This document shows positions 27,753 to 36,950 of a DNA stretch of 64,000 nucleotides, in pieces. Each line of letters starts with the position of its first letter. Position 1 is the first letter of the stretch. A program made the translations under genes and the position numbers. The DNA comes from Peterkaempfera bronchialis (lineage in GTDB: Bacteria > Actinomycetota > Actinomycetes > Streptomycetales > Streptomycetaceae): the NCBI RefSeq assembly GCF_003258605.2, contig NZ_CP031264.1:1054001-1118000 (forward strand). Reading direction: 5' to 3'. The notes under the pieces are model-generated. The model had not been told where the DNA came from and did no database searches. It saw only the letters and a program-made list of their open reading frames with translations.

Positions 27753-29018
27753 GTGCCCGGCTCCACCCCGTGGTTCTCCCGGCCCACCGGCCTGTCCCGC
27801 CTCCCCGGGGCCGACCGGGTCCGCTCCCTGCCCGGCGCCGCACTGCGGCGGCTGCGGCCGGCGGCCTTCGGCGCCGAACCCTCCGGTGCCCGGCTGGAAC
27901 GCATCCTGCGGTCACCCCACTTCGTGGACGGCGCCTTTCGCAACCCGGTGCCCACCCGCCGGCTGGTGACCGGTTCGCCGCTGCCCGGGCTGCGGGCGAT
28001 CCTGACCGCCGACCGGTCGCGCAGGGTTCCGGCCGCCGCGGTGCCGCTGCGCCGGCTGACCGCCGCGGACTTCGCCGAGCCGCCCGCCTCCGGCCTGCGG
28101 ACGACCTGGATCGGGCATGCCACGGTCTTTGTCGAGATCGACGGCCGCCGGGTGCTGATCGACCCGGTGTGGGGTGAGCGCTGCTCCCCTTTCGCCAGCT
28201 TCGGGCCCCGGCGTCTGCACCCGGTGCCGGTACCGCTGAGCGAACTGGGGCCGGTCGATGTGGTGGTGGTCTCCCATGACCACTACGACCACCTGGACAT
28301 GGGGACGGTGCGGGCGCTGATCGACACGAAGGCGGTCTTCGCGGTGCCGCTGGGCGTCGGCGCCCACCTGGAGCACTGGGGGGTGCCGCAGCGGCGGATC
28401 GTGGAGCTGGACTGGTGGGAGTCGGCGGAGGTGGCGGGCCTGACGCTCACCGCGACCCCGGCCCGCCACTACTGCAGCCGGGGCCCGCGCACCAGCCCCC
28501 ATCTGCTCTGGGCGTCCTGGGTGGTCGCCGGTCCGGAGCACCGGGTGTTCCACAGCGGCGACACCGGGTACTTCCCGGGCTTCGCGGAGATCGGCGAACG
28601 GCTGGGGCCGTTCGACGCGACGATGGTGCAGATCGGGGCGTACAGCGACTTCTGGCCCGAGGTGCATATGACGCCCGAGGAGGGCGTACGGGCGCACCAG
28701 GAGTTGCGGGGCGCCGTGCTGCTGCCGATCCACTGGGGCACCTTCGACCTGGCGCCGCATCCGTGGGAGGAGCCTGCGGAGCGCTCGGTGGCGGCGGCGC
28801 GGGCCGCCGGGGCCGTACTGGTGGCGCCGCGCCCCGGTGACCCCCTGGAACCGGCCGACCCCCCGGCACTGCAACTGTGGTGGCGGGCGGTGGCAGCGGT
28901 CCCGCAGGGCGCGGAGCAGCCGGCGCACGGCGCACCGCTGCCGGAGCGGGCGGAGACGGCGGGTACCACGCCCCCGCCCGAGGAGGGCACCGTCCAGCCG
29001 GACGGCGTCCCGGTCTGA
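27753..29018 (+). CDS. MBL-fold metallohydrolase (NAPE-PLD/UlaG-like)
   Basis: 421 residues from GTG 27753 with GAGGAGG seven bases upstream. N-terminal 130 residues are a basic extension; the metallo-beta-lactamase fold follows with T-W-I-G-H-A-T, the zinc motif S-H-D-H-Y-D-H-L-D, H-Y-C-S-R-G, F-H-S-G-D-T-G-Y and final I-H-W-G-T-F. The order and spacing match the N-acyl-phosphatidylethanolamine phospholipase D-like group (D-P-V-W-x-x-R-x-S-P and W-A-S-W-V). Such enzymes hydrolyse phosphodiesters or related esters; the substrate is not predictable. The last 50 residues are Pro/Glu-rich. Followed by a strong terminator at 29031-29071. Confidence 0.9.
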   Translation: MPGSTPWFSRPTGLSRLPGADRVRSLPGAALRRLRPAAFGAEPSGARLERILRSPHFVDGAFRNPVPTRRLVTGSPLPGLRAILTADRSRRVPAAAVPLRRLTAADFAEPPASGLRTTWIGHATVFVEIDGRRVLIDPVWGERCSPFASFGPRRLHPVPVPLSELGPVDVVVVSHDHYDHLDMGTVRALIDTKAVFAVPLGVGAHLEHWGVPQRRIVELDWWESAEVAGLTLTATPARHYCSRGPRTSPHLLWASWVVAGPEHRVFHSGDTGYFPGFAEIGERLGPFDATMVQIGAYSDFWPEVHMTPEEGVRAHQELRGAVLLPIHWGTFDLAPHPWEEPAERSVAAARAAGAVLVAPRPGDPLEPADPPALQLWWRAVAAVPQGAEQPAHGAPLPERAETAGTTPPPEEGTVQPDGVPV

Positions 29019-29030
29019 GGCTCCTGAGGC

Positions 29031-29071
29031 CCGAGGCCCGAGCCCGCGAGCAAGCGGGGCTCGGGCCTCGG
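29031..29071 (+). terminator. Hairpin terminator after the MBL-fold gene
   Basis: A 15-bp perfect stem: CCGAGGCCCGAGCCC (29031-29045) pairs with its complement at 29057-29071, loop 11 nt, starting 12 bp after the stop codon. No U-tract, as is usual in GC-rich actinomycetes. Confidence 0.8.
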
Positions 29072-29244
29072 TCCGTTTGCGGGCTGTCCCCTTTCACCGG
29101 CTGTTTCACCGGCTGCGGGCCCGATGGACGCCCCCCGGTACTGCCTCCGCGCCTGCCCGCCGCCGCCTTCCCGCTGGCGCGCGGGCGCCGCCATGCGGTG
29201 TGATGGCCCGCGGAGTCGTACAGCACCATCAGGAGGAGACGCCC

Positions 29245-30213
29245 ATGACAGCCCCCGCCCCGGAGACGCCCCCGGGCATCGTCGGCCAGGACGCGGACGC
29301 CCCATCGGCCATGCCGCCGACGAAGCCGCGCATCAGCGGCGCCGTATGGGGCGCCCTCGCCATCGTCTACGTCGTCTGGGGCTCGACCTACCTGGGCATC
29401 CGGATCGCGGTGGAGACCATGCCGCCGTTCCTCTCCGCTGCGGCCCGCTTCCTGGTGGCGGGGGCGCTGCTGGCCGGGCTGGTGGCCTGGCGGCAGGGCC
29501 CGGCCGCGCTGCGGGCCACCCCGCGCCAGCTCGGCTCCGCCGCCCTGGTCGGCCTGCTGCTCCTGCTCGGCGGCAACGGCCTGGTGGTACTCGCCGAGAC
29601 CTCGGTGCCGTCCGGGCTCACGGCGCTGCTGATCGCGGTGGTCCCCGTCTGGGTGGTGCTGCTCCGCACCGCCTCCGGCGACCGTCCCCGGACGGCGACC
29701 TTCGGCGGGGTGCTGCTGGGCCTGGTGGGCCTGCTGGTACTGACCGTGCCCGGCCTCAGCGGCGAGGTGAAGCTCGGCGGCCTGGTCACCGTGATCGCGG
29801 CCACCCTGATGTGGTCGACCGGCTCCTTCTCCGCCGCCCGCATCCCCATGCCCGCCAACCCCTTCGCCACCAGCGCCTATGAGATGGTCGCGGGCGGACT
29901 CGGCTGCCTGCTGCTCGGACTGGCCCGGGGCGAGCAGCACGGCCTGGACCTGGCGGCGGTCTCCACCCGCTCCTGGCTGGCCCTGGCGTACCTGGTGGTC
30001 TTCGGCTCCCTGGTGGCCTTCACCGCCTACGCCTGGCTGCTGCACTCGGCACCACTGTCCCTGGTCGCCACCTACGCCTACGTCAACCCGGTGGTGGCCG
30101 TCTTCCTGGGGTGGCTGGTCCTCAGCGAGCCCCTCTCCTGGCCGATCCTGCTGGGCGGCGCCATCGTGGTGGCCGGAGTCTGCGTGGTGGTCAGCACCGA
30201 ACGGCGGCACTGA
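29245..30213 (+). CDS. EamA/DMT-family exporter
   Basis: 322 residues; ATG 29245 preceded by AGGAGGAG. Ten predicted membrane segments in two EamA repeats: first repeat from I-Y-V-V-W-G-S-T-Y-L-G-I-R (about 40-55) to about 175, second from L-M-W-S-T-G-S-F to the end with Y-A-Y-V-N-P-V-V-A-V-F-L-G. The T-Y-L-G-I-R motif and P-x-F/A-A-R-F helix are typical of RhaT/YdcZ-type metabolite exporters. Substrate unknown. Forms a plus-strand pair with the S9 peptidase gene, 84 bp on, which probably has its own signals. Confidence 0.92.
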   Translation: MTAPAPETPPGIVGQDADAPSAMPPTKPRISGAVWGALAIVYVVWGSTYLGIRIAVETMPPFLSAAARFLVAGALLAGLVAWRQGPAALRATPRQLGSAALVGLLLLLGGNGLVVLAETSVPSGLTALLIAVVPVWVVLLRTASGDRPRTATFGGVLLGLVGLLVLTVPGLSGEVKLGGLVTVIAATLMWSTGSFSAARIPMPANPFATSAYEMVAGGLGCLLLGLARGEQHGLDLAAVSTRSWLALAYLVVFGSLVAFTAYAWLLHSAPLSLVATYAYVNPVVAVFLGWLVLSEPLSWPILLGGAIVVAGVCVVVSTERRH

Positions 30214-30297
30214 GCCCCCGCGCATTCGCGGAGGGATGAGCCGCACACCCCGTCGGGCTCTGGTGCGCGGCCGGAGTGGGATAGCAGGATGATCGGC

Positions 30298-32334
30298 ATG
30301 CACGACACCACTGCCTTCCACGACCTGGCCGCGTTCACCGCACTGCCCCGGGTCTCCTCCCTGGCGCTCTCCCCGGACGGAACCCGTCTGGTGACGGCCG
30401 TTCAGGACCTGGCCGCCGACGGCACCCGCTACATCGGGGCGCTCTGGGAGGTCGACCCCGCCGGAGTGCGCCCCGCTCGCCGGCTCACCCGGTCCGGAAG
30501 CGGCGAGTCCGCACCCCGCTTCCTCCCCGACGGCACCCTGCTCTTCCTCTCCGCCCGGCCGGACACCGACCCCGGCGAGGGCGAGGAGGACCGCAAGGAG
30601 GCCGCCCTCTGGTCGCTTCCGGCCAGCGGCGGCGAGGCCGCACCGCTGCTGGCCCGGCCCGGTGGCATCCATGCCTACGCGGTGGCGACCGGGACGGACC
30701 GGATCGCCCTGGTCGCCTCCCTGCTGCCGGGCGCCGAGGACACCGCGCAGGACGCCGCGCTGCGCAAGGCCCGCGAGAAGGCCAAGGTGACGGCGATCCT
30801 GCATGAGTCCTCGATGATCCGCCACTGGGACAACGACCTCGGGCCGGACATCCCGCACCTCTTCACGGTGGCCGGGGCGGGCACCGAGCCGTCGGCGCCG
30901 ATCGACTGCGGCGCGGGCAGCACCCTGGGCATCTCCGGCGCCGCCCTCTCCCCCGACGGCTCACTGGCCGCCTACACGGTCCTCACCGGTACGCGCCCGG
31001 ACGAGCTGCGCTACGCGGTCGTGGTGTCGGACGCCGCCACCGGCAAGCAGCTGCGCACCGTCGAGGCACCGGACGCCGAGTTCTCCTCCCCCGCCTTCAC
31101 CCCGGACGGACGCCATCTGGTCTGCGTCCGGGCGCAGCGCATCACCTGGGAGCAGAGCGGTGACCAGACCCTCTGGCTGGTCGACGCCACCGACGGCCAG
31201 GACACCGGCCGCGACCTGCTGCCCGGTTTCGACCAGTGGCCGGGCGACCCCGTGGTCTCTCCCCTGCCGAGCGGGGACGGCTCCCCGGTGGTCTTCTTCA
31301 CCGCCGCCGAGGGCGGCCGGGAACCGGTCTTCCGGGTCTCGGCCGGCAGTGGCGACGTCGTCCGGCTGACCGCCTCCGGCGCCTACACGGACGTGGTTGC
31401 CGCACCCGACGGCGCCACCCTCTACGCGCTGCGGTCCGCCGTGGACAGCGCACCCGCCCCGGTCCGACTGGACGCGGCCACTCCCGACCAGCAGCCCGAG
31501 CCGCTGCCGTGCCCAGGCGCGGTGGGCGAGCTGCCCGGCACGCTGACCGAGGTCTTCACCTCGGCCGAGGACGGCACCCCGCTGCGTGCCTGGCTGGTGC
31601 TGCCGCGCGAAGCCTCCGCCGAGGCGCCGGCGCCGCTGCTGCTCTGGGTGCACGGCGGCCCGCAGAGCAGCTGGAACTCCTGGACCTGGCGGTGGAATCC
31701 GTGGGTGGCCGCAGCGGCCGGGTACGCGGTGCTGCTGCCCGATCCGGCGCTCTCCACCGGCTACGGGCAGCGGATGCACCAGCGCGGCTGGGGCGACTGG
31801 GGCGGCGCACCCTACCGGGATGTCCTGGCGCTGACCGACGCCGCGCTGGACCGGGACGACCTGGACGCCGACCGCACCGCGATGATGGGCGGCTCCTTCG
31901 GCGGCTACATGGCGAACTGGATCGCCACCCAGACCGACCGGTTCAGGGCCATCGTCACCCACGCCAGTCTGTGGAACCTGCCCGCCTTCGCCGCCACCAC
32001 CGACTTCGCCCCGTACTGGATGCGCCACCACGGCGACCCGCTGGAGCGCACCGAGCGCTACCAGCGGTACTCCCCGCATCTGCGGGTGGCCTCGATCACC
32101 ACGCCGATGCTGGTGGTCCACGGTGACAAGGACTACCGGGTGCCGATCGGCGAGGCGCTGTCGCTCTGGAGCGATCTGACCCGCTTCGAGGTGCCGGCGA
32201 AATTCCTGTACTTCCCGGATGAGGGGCATTGGGTGGTGAAGCCCAACAACAGTCGGCTCTGGTACGCCACCGTGCTGAGCTTTCTGGCCCATCATGTGCT
32301 CGGCGAGGAGTGGCGCCGCCCCGAGTTGGTCTGA
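30298..32334 (+). CDS. S9 family prolyl oligopeptidase / acylaminoacyl-peptidase
   Basis: 678 residues from ATG 30298 (AGGA eight bases upstream); ATG 30289 in frame is the alternative. N-terminal beta-propeller (about 1-400, repeats with S-P-D-G and T-P-D-G) covers a C-terminal alpha/beta hydrolase domain (about 420-678). Triad: Ser533 in G-G-S-F-G-G-Y, Asp610 in H-G-D-K-D-Y-R-V-P, His644 in D-E-G-H-W; oxyanion motif H-G-G-P. Cytosolic peptidase that trims short peptides or acylated N-termini. No signal peptide. A VOC-family scrap follows directly after the stop. Confidence 0.94.
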   Translation: MHDTTAFHDLAAFTALPRVSSLALSPDGTRLVTAVQDLAADGTRYIGALWEVDPAGVRPARRLTRSGSGESAPRFLPDGTLLFLSARPDTDPGEGEEDRKEAALWSLPASGGEAAPLLARPGGIHAYAVATGTDRIALVASLLPGAEDTAQDAALRKAREKAKVTAILHESSMIRHWDNDLGPDIPHLFTVAGAGTEPSAPIDCGAGSTLGISGAALSPDGSLAAYTVLTGTRPDELRYAVVVSDAATGKQLRTVEAPDAEFSSPAFTPDGRHLVCVRAQRITWEQSGDQTLWLVDATDGQDTGRDLLPGFDQWPGDPVVSPLPSGDGSPVVFFTAAEGGREPVFRVSAGSGDVVRLTASGAYTDVVAAPDGATLYALRSAVDSAPAPVRLDAATPDQQPEPLPCPGAVGELPGTLTEVFTSAEDGTPLRAWLVLPREASAEAPAPLLLWVHGGPQSSWNSWTWRWNPWVAAAAGYAVLLPDPALSTGYGQRMHQRGWGDWGGAPYRDVLALTDAALDRDDLDADRTAMMGGSFGGYMANWIATQTDRFRAIVTHASLWNLPAFAATTDFAPYWMRHHGDPLERTERYQRYSPHLRVASITTPMLVVHGDKDYRVPIGEALSLWSDLTRFEVPAKFLYFPDEGHWVVKPNNSRLWYATVLSFLAHHVLGEEWRRPELV

Positions 32335-32345
32335 CGCCGCCGCTG

Positions 32346-32438
32346 GGCGCGGTCAAGCCGGAATACCAGCCGGGCGGTGACAGGTGGCGGGTCTTCGCCG
32401 ACCCGGCTGGGCATCCCTTCTGGCTGACCGGGAGCTGA
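32346..32438 (+). pseudogene. Remnant: C-terminus of a VOC/glyoxalase-like protein
   Basis: An in-frame stretch of about 30 codons ending at the TGA 32436-32438 reads ...Y-Q-P-G-G-D-R-W-R-V-F-A-D-P-A-G-H-P-F-W-L, the closing strand signature of VOC (vicinal oxygen chelate) proteins. No VOC N-terminus precedes it; upstream sequence belongs to the S9 peptidase. It therefore looks like the surviving 3' end of a deleted gene. Confidence 0.6.
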
Positions 32439-32479
32439 CGTCAGGAAGCCGATGAACGCCTCGGCGGGGCCCATCGCAC

Positions 32480-33430
32480 TTATGAGGTCGGGCTGGGGCG
32501 GTGTTGGCGGCGGCGGGCCAGGGACCAGGCGCCCTGCTGGGCGAGCAGGGTGGCGCTGCCGGCCAGCACGATGCCGACCAGGTTGAGGCCGAGCTGTCCC
32601 GCCGAGCCGGCCGCCTGGTGGAGGTCGCGGTAGCCGAGCGCCAGGGCGGCGTTGGCCGCCGCCGGGACGGTGGTGACCGAGATCGCCACGCCCACCAGGG
32701 CGCCGGACTTGGCGGAGGTGAGCGAGAGCACCCCGGCGATCCCTGCCAGCAGGGCGACCACGAGGGAGACCCAGTCGGGGTTCCAGATGAAGGAGGTGTT
32801 GGGCCGCTTGGCCTCGAACAGCTCCCGGCTGAAGAGGCCGAGAGCGTCCATCAGCTGGGCGAAGCCCACCGTAAGTACCGTCGCCACCGCAAAGCCCACC
32901 AGCAGGGCCTGCAAGGACCTCCAGGCCAGCGACGGGCGGCGCTGCACCAGGGCGACGCAGATACCGGCCAGCGGGCCGAACTCCGGCCCGACCACCATCG
33001 CGCCCACCACCAGGATCGCGCTGTCCAGCATCGCGCCGCAGGCCGCCAGCATGGTCGCCACGGCGAGGAAGGCCAGGAACGTCACCGAGAGGCTGGACTC
33101 CTCGTGGGTGGCCTCGGTGACCTCCTCCCAGACCAGCGCGTCCGCGCCCGCCCCGGGGGCGGCGGCCTCCGCCTGGTCCGCCGAGCGGGAGACGGAGAGG
33201 TCCACCTGGTCGGCGACGATCGCCCCCCGGTCGGCGAGCCCGCACGCCTTCAGCTCCGCCAGCAGCTCGTCGGCGGCCTCCCGGGCCACATCGCAGAGCA
33301 CCAGGTCGCCCGGCGGGCGGCGGGCGGCGCCCGGGAGCACCACGACATGGGTGACGCCGACCGAGGCGGCCAGGCAGTCCTGTACTCGGTCCGCCAGGTC
33401 TGCGGGCACGATCAGGCGTAGATGCAGCAC
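32480..33430 (-). CDS. DUF389 membrane protein
   Basis: 316 residues from GTG 33430 (GGAG five bases before it). A soluble N-domain of about 120 residues (L-H-L-R-L-I-V-P start) is followed by the DUF389 region: six membrane segments beginning with S-V-T-F-L-A-F-L-A-V-A-T-M and the diagnostic G-A-M-V-V-G-P-E-F-G-P-L. The family is widespread and its role is unknown. The region upstream of its start is a block of tandem repeats (33484-34070), so its promoter would have to lie in or near that block. Confidence 0.9.
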   Translation of the reverse strand: MLHLRLIVPADLADRVQDCLAASVGVTHVVVLPGAARRPPGDLVLCDVAREAADELLAELKACGLADRGAIVADQVDLSVSRSADQAEAAAPGAGADALVWEEVTEATHEESSLSVTFLAFLAVATMLAACGAMLDSAILVVGAMVVGPEFGPLAGICVALVQRRPSLAWRSLQALLVGFAVATVLTVGFAQLMDALGLFSRELFEAKRPNTSFIWNPDWVSLVVALLAGIAGVLSLTSAKSGALVGVAISVTTVPAAANAALALGYRDLHQAAGSAGQLGLNLVGIVLAGSATLLAQQGAWSLARRRQHRPSPTS

Positions 33431-33483
33431 ATCAGCTCCAGCGGTGGACGGGCCGGGGCCCGCTCGGTGATCACCCCTCAACC

Positions 33484-34070
33484 TACTGTGGCCGGTGGCG
33501 AGGCGTCCTGGTACGGGCAACTGCCAGGCGGAGGGCCACCCTCGTACCGGGGTTGTACGGGGGCGGCCCACCAACGGCGACCAGATGGGCGTGCCAGGGC
33601 GGCAAGCGGGGCAAAGACCCGCGGGCGCGGCGCTGGCCGGTGGGGAGGCGTCCTGGTGCGGGCAGCTGCCAGGCGGCGGGCCGCCCCCCGTGCCGGGGTT
33701 GTACGGGGGCGGCCCGCCGACGGCGACCAGATGGGCGTGCCAGGGCGGCAAGCGAGGCAAAGGCCGGCGGGTGCGGCGCTGGCCGGTGGCGAGGCGTCCT
33801 GGTGCGGGCAGCTGCCAGGCGGAGGGCCCCCTCGTACCGGGGCTGTACGGGGGCGGTTCGCCAACACAGGATGGGCGTGCCAGGGCGGCAAGCGAGGCAA
33901 AGGCCGGCGGGTGCGGCGCTGGCCGGTGGCGAGGCGTCCTGGTGCGGGCAGCTGCCAGGCGGAGGGCCCCCTCGTACCGGGGCTGTACGGGGGCGGTTCG
34001 CCAACACAGGATGGGCGTGCCAGGGCGGCAAGCGGGACAAAGACCGGCGGGCGCGGCGCTGGCCGGTGCC
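33484..34070. repeat. Tandem repeat block, four 140-146 bp units
   Basis: The marker GCCGGTGG begins at 33491, 33636, 33782 and 33922 with a partial copy at 34062. Each unit contains GAGGCGTCCTGG, a paired GTAC-containing segment (TACCGGGG...TGTACGGGGG) and ATGGGCGTGCCAGGGCGGCAAGC. Units 3 and 4 are nearly identical at 140 bp; units 1 and 2 carry small insertions. Long open frames exist on both strands but have no consistent codon bias or start. Fills the 664-bp gap between the DUF389 and DUF6493 genes. Confidence 0.85.
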
Positions 34071-34094
34071 GGGGCGGGCGCGGGCGTGGGTGGC

Positions 34095-36950
34095 TCAGGT
34101 TTCCGGGGAGAGGGCGTCGCGGAGTTGGCGGGCCTCCTTGACCAGGCGGGCGGAGCCGGGGCGGGCCGCCAGCGCGGACACCTCCGGTAGGGCGCCCCGG
34201 GCGCCGCTGCGGCGGGCGCAGTCCCCGGCGATCGACAGCAGGTCGCCGGTGCCGCGTACCGGCGGACCGGTGAGCAGGCCGGGCAGCGCGGCCGCGAGCA
34301 CCGACCAGACGGTGCCATAGGCGCCGGTGCGGGAGGCGGTGCGCAGTGCGTCGGAGAGCCGGTTGGGCTTGACGGCCCCGAGCGCCACCAGTTCGGCGAG
34401 CCGCCTGCCGAGCAGGTCGCCGTCGAGGTCGCCGCGCGCCGCCAGGACCAGCAGCGCGTCCACCGCCGCCGCACGGTCCTCGGCGAAGCGGGCGCCGAGT
34501 CCATAGCCGACGGCCAGGTGCACGGCCTCGCCCGCCGGGCCGCCCGCCTCGGCGAGCAGCGGCAGCAGGCCGGCCGCACCGCGTTCGTCCTGGTCGGCTC
34601 CGGCCACGAAGCGGCGCAGGCAGCGGGCCGCGACCACCTCGCGGAGGTGCGGCAGGACGGCGGGCCAGTGGTCGACGGCGCCGGACCATCCCCAGGTGGC
34701 CAGGGACTCGCTGCCCCGGGGACCGGCCGTCCGCAGCAGGACGGCGAGCGGTTCGGCGAGCGGGACGGGGGCACCGATCGCGGGGAGGTACAGCAGGATG
34801 CGGCGGTCGTCCGGTTGGGGCGGTCGGCTCGACGGGTCGCCCTGGGCCCGTGCCCGGACGACGGACGGGACGGTGGGGCCTCCGGCGTGCAGCCACTGGG
34901 CCAGCTGCTGGCCGTGGGGGGAGGTGAGCGCGTCGGCGGCGGCCACGGTGCCCGGTGTCGCGTCCGGGGTCAGCCGGAGCAGCGCCTGGGAGAAGTCCAC
35001 CTCGCCCGGGGTCGCGCCCGCCTGCTCGTAGACCTGGAGTCGGCGGACGAGTTCGGCCGGGTCCAGGGCACCGGTGGAGAGGGTCGGGGTGGCCAGCAGG
35101 AAGGGCGGGGCGTTCTCACCGGTGATCTGCCAGGCGGCCTCGATGAGGCGGGCGCCCAGCACCTTGCCGAAGATGGTCTGGTGGCCGCGGAACGGCAACC
35201 GGCGGCCCTGGTGCGCGGCCTGGAGGTCGGTGCCGGAGTGCCGGCCCAGCACGGCCAGCGCCACATAGGCGATGTCGGCCGGGCCGCAGTCGCCCCAGCC
35301 GTTCCCGCTGTCCCAGGTCAGCCACCGCTCCTTGGGCAGCACGGGTTCCAGCGCGGCGGCGAGTGCCTGGCGGTCGCGGTGGGCGTGGCGGACCAGACCG
35401 TCCAGGGCCCGCTCGAAGGCGGCGACGCCGGAGTGGGTGGCCAGCATGGCGGCGACCTCCTCGGCCACCTCGGCCGGGGTGGCCGGGGGCGGCGGAAGCG
35501 GCTGCGGTTCGGGGGCGGGCGGCAGCAGGTCGGCGGGTTCGTCGGCGGCAGCGGTGGGGGCGGCGCCGAGGAGGACGGCGGCGCGGGTGTGGTGCACCGG
35601 GTCCAGCCCCTCGGCGGCGGCGCGGAGTTCGGACAGTACGCCGTCACCGGCCCGGCCGAGGTGACGGGCTATCAGGTTGAGGGCGCGCTCCTGGATCGTG
35701 GTGTCCTCGTGGCCCAGCGCGTCGGCGGCGGCCAGGACCGCGTCGGCGGCCCGGCCCGGCTCGCGGCGGGCGACCCGGTCGAGCCAGGACAGCTGACTCC
35801 GTACCAGCTTCTTCTCGCTGCGGAAGAGCACGGCGCGGGAGGTCTCGGCGAGGTATTCCGGGTCGAGGCGGCCGTCCGTGTCCAGCGCGGTCAGCACCTG
35901 CTGGGCGTGGGCCGCCACCGTGGAGTGGGCGTCCGGTAGCAGCCGGACATAGGTCTGCGCGTGGGCGGCCTGCTCGTCGGGGGTGAGGTCAAGGGCCTCC
36001 AGGATGGCGAGGAAGCCGCGCAGGTCGCCGGGGCTGCCGCCGCGCAGCAGCCGGGAGAGGCAGCGGTCGATGAGGTCGGCGCGGTCCAGCACCCCGTCGG
36101 CGGCGAGCCGGGCGAGGGCGCCGAACCAGGTGTCCTCGACGGCCGTGCCCTGCCAGGACTGGCCCAGGGCGCCGCCGATGTCGGGGAGGTCGAAGAGGCG
36201 CGGCGCGAGCACCGGCAGGTAGCTGTCGGCCCGCAGCCGGTCCAGGAGGGTCCTGCCCTTCGGGAGCGCCTCGACCCCGGGTCCGGGGCGGCGCTGGGCG
36301 TGCCCCCAGGTGCGGTTCTCGACCCAGCGGGTGACAAAGGCGTCGGAGGTCGGTACGGGGCTGCCGGTGATCCTCAGCAGGTATTCGACAAACGGGTACT
36401 CGCTCCAGCCCCAGAGGGTGTCCCTGCGGTCGGCGAGCCGCTGGGCGACGGCCGCCTGCCACTCCGGCTCCTGCGCCGTGAAGACCTCGATGAGCGGGCG
36501 GAAGGCGAAGTCCGCCAGCGCCTCGCGGGCACCGGCGCTGATCCACTGGGCGGCTGCTGCGGCCCCGGTGTTGCAGCCGGTACCGGCGACCAGCAGCGCG
36601 GCCTCGCGGTAATCGGTGCGTCGGCCCCACTCCTCACGCAGTTCCCGCCGCAGCTCCCTGAGCCGGGGCAGGCAGGCACGCCGCGCGGCCGGGTCGAGCT
36701 CCCGGAGCAGCGCCGGGACCTCGGCCGGGGCCCCGAGACGCACCGCCCGGAAGAGCCGGTCCTGCGGTGTCTCGGCAGGCACGACCCCGTCGGCGGCACC
36801 ACGGGCGACCACCTGGGCGAGGGCCCCGGCGACCCGGGAGAGCAGCCGGTTCGCGGCCCGCCCGGGCCGCCCGGGCCGCTCGCGCGACTCGGGTCGTTCG
36901 GTGCGCCCGTCGGTGGCGGGCTGCGGCTCGGTGACGGTCGGGCTGCTCAT
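34095..36950 (-). CDS. DUF6493-type HEAT-like repeat protein
   Basis: 951 residues from ATG 36950 (GAGG six bases upstream), overlapping the SWIM gene stop (ATGA). Almost entirely alpha-helical with HEAT-like pairs; the N-terminal part has L-R-E-L-R-R-E-L-R and G-T-G-C-N-T-G-A-A-A-A-A-Q-W-I, typical of the streptomycete family annotated DUF6493. No catalytic motif or membrane segment is visible. The tight coupling with a SWIM-domain protein is conserved in relatives as far as I recall, so the two probably act together. Family assignment is from memory. Confidence 0.82.
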   Translation of the reverse strand: MSSPTVTEPQPATDGRTERPESRERPGRPGRAANRLLSRVAGALAQVVARGAADGVVPAETPQDRLFRAVRLGAPAEVPALLRELDPAARRACLPRLRELRRELREEWGRRTDYREAALLVAGTGCNTGAAAAAQWISAGAREALADFAFRPLIEVFTAQEPEWQAAVAQRLADRRDTLWGWSEYPFVEYLLRITGSPVPTSDAFVTRWVENRTWGHAQRRPGPGVEALPKGRTLLDRLRADSYLPVLAPRLFDLPDIGGALGQSWQGTAVEDTWFGALARLAADGVLDRADLIDRCLSRLLRGGSPGDLRGFLAILEALDLTPDEQAAHAQTYVRLLPDAHSTVAAHAQQVLTALDTDGRLDPEYLAETSRAVLFRSEKKLVRSQLSWLDRVARREPGRAADAVLAAADALGHEDTTIQERALNLIARHLGRAGDGVLSELRAAAEGLDPVHHTRAAVLLGAAPTAAADEPADLLPPAPEPQPLPPPPATPAEVAEEVAAMLATHSGVAAFERALDGLVRHAHRDRQALAAALEPVLPKERWLTWDSGNGWGDCGPADIAYVALAVLGRHSGTDLQAAHQGRRLPFRGHQTIFGKVLGARLIEAAWQITGENAPPFLLATPTLSTGALDPAELVRRLQVYEQAGATPGEVDFSQALLRLTPDATPGTVAAADALTSPHGQQLAQWLHAGGPTVPSVVRARAQGDPSSRPPQPDDRRILLYLPAIGAPVPLAEPLAVLLRTAGPRGSESLATWGWSGAVDHWPAVLPHLREVVAARCLRRFVAGADQDERGAAGLLPLLAEAGGPAGEAVHLAVGYGLGARFAEDRAAAVDALLVLAARGDLDGDLLGRRLAELVALGAVKPNRLSDALRTASRTGAYGTVWSVLAAALPGLLTGPPVRGTGDLLSIAGDCARRSGARGALPEVSALAARPGSARLVKEARQLRDALSPET

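Noticed and set aside
28447-30858. 803-codon open frame on the minus strand
   Set aside because: Runs antisense across the MBL hydrolase, EamA exporter and start of the S9 peptidase, all of which show motifs and ribosome sites.
33484-34070. Possible CRISPR array
   Set aside because: Units are 140-146 bp and contiguous, with no short repeat alternating with unique spacers and no cas genes.
33483-34190. Several open frames through the tandem array on both strands
   Set aside because: They exist because the repeat has no stops in several frames; no frame has a ribosome site, and both strands read equally well.
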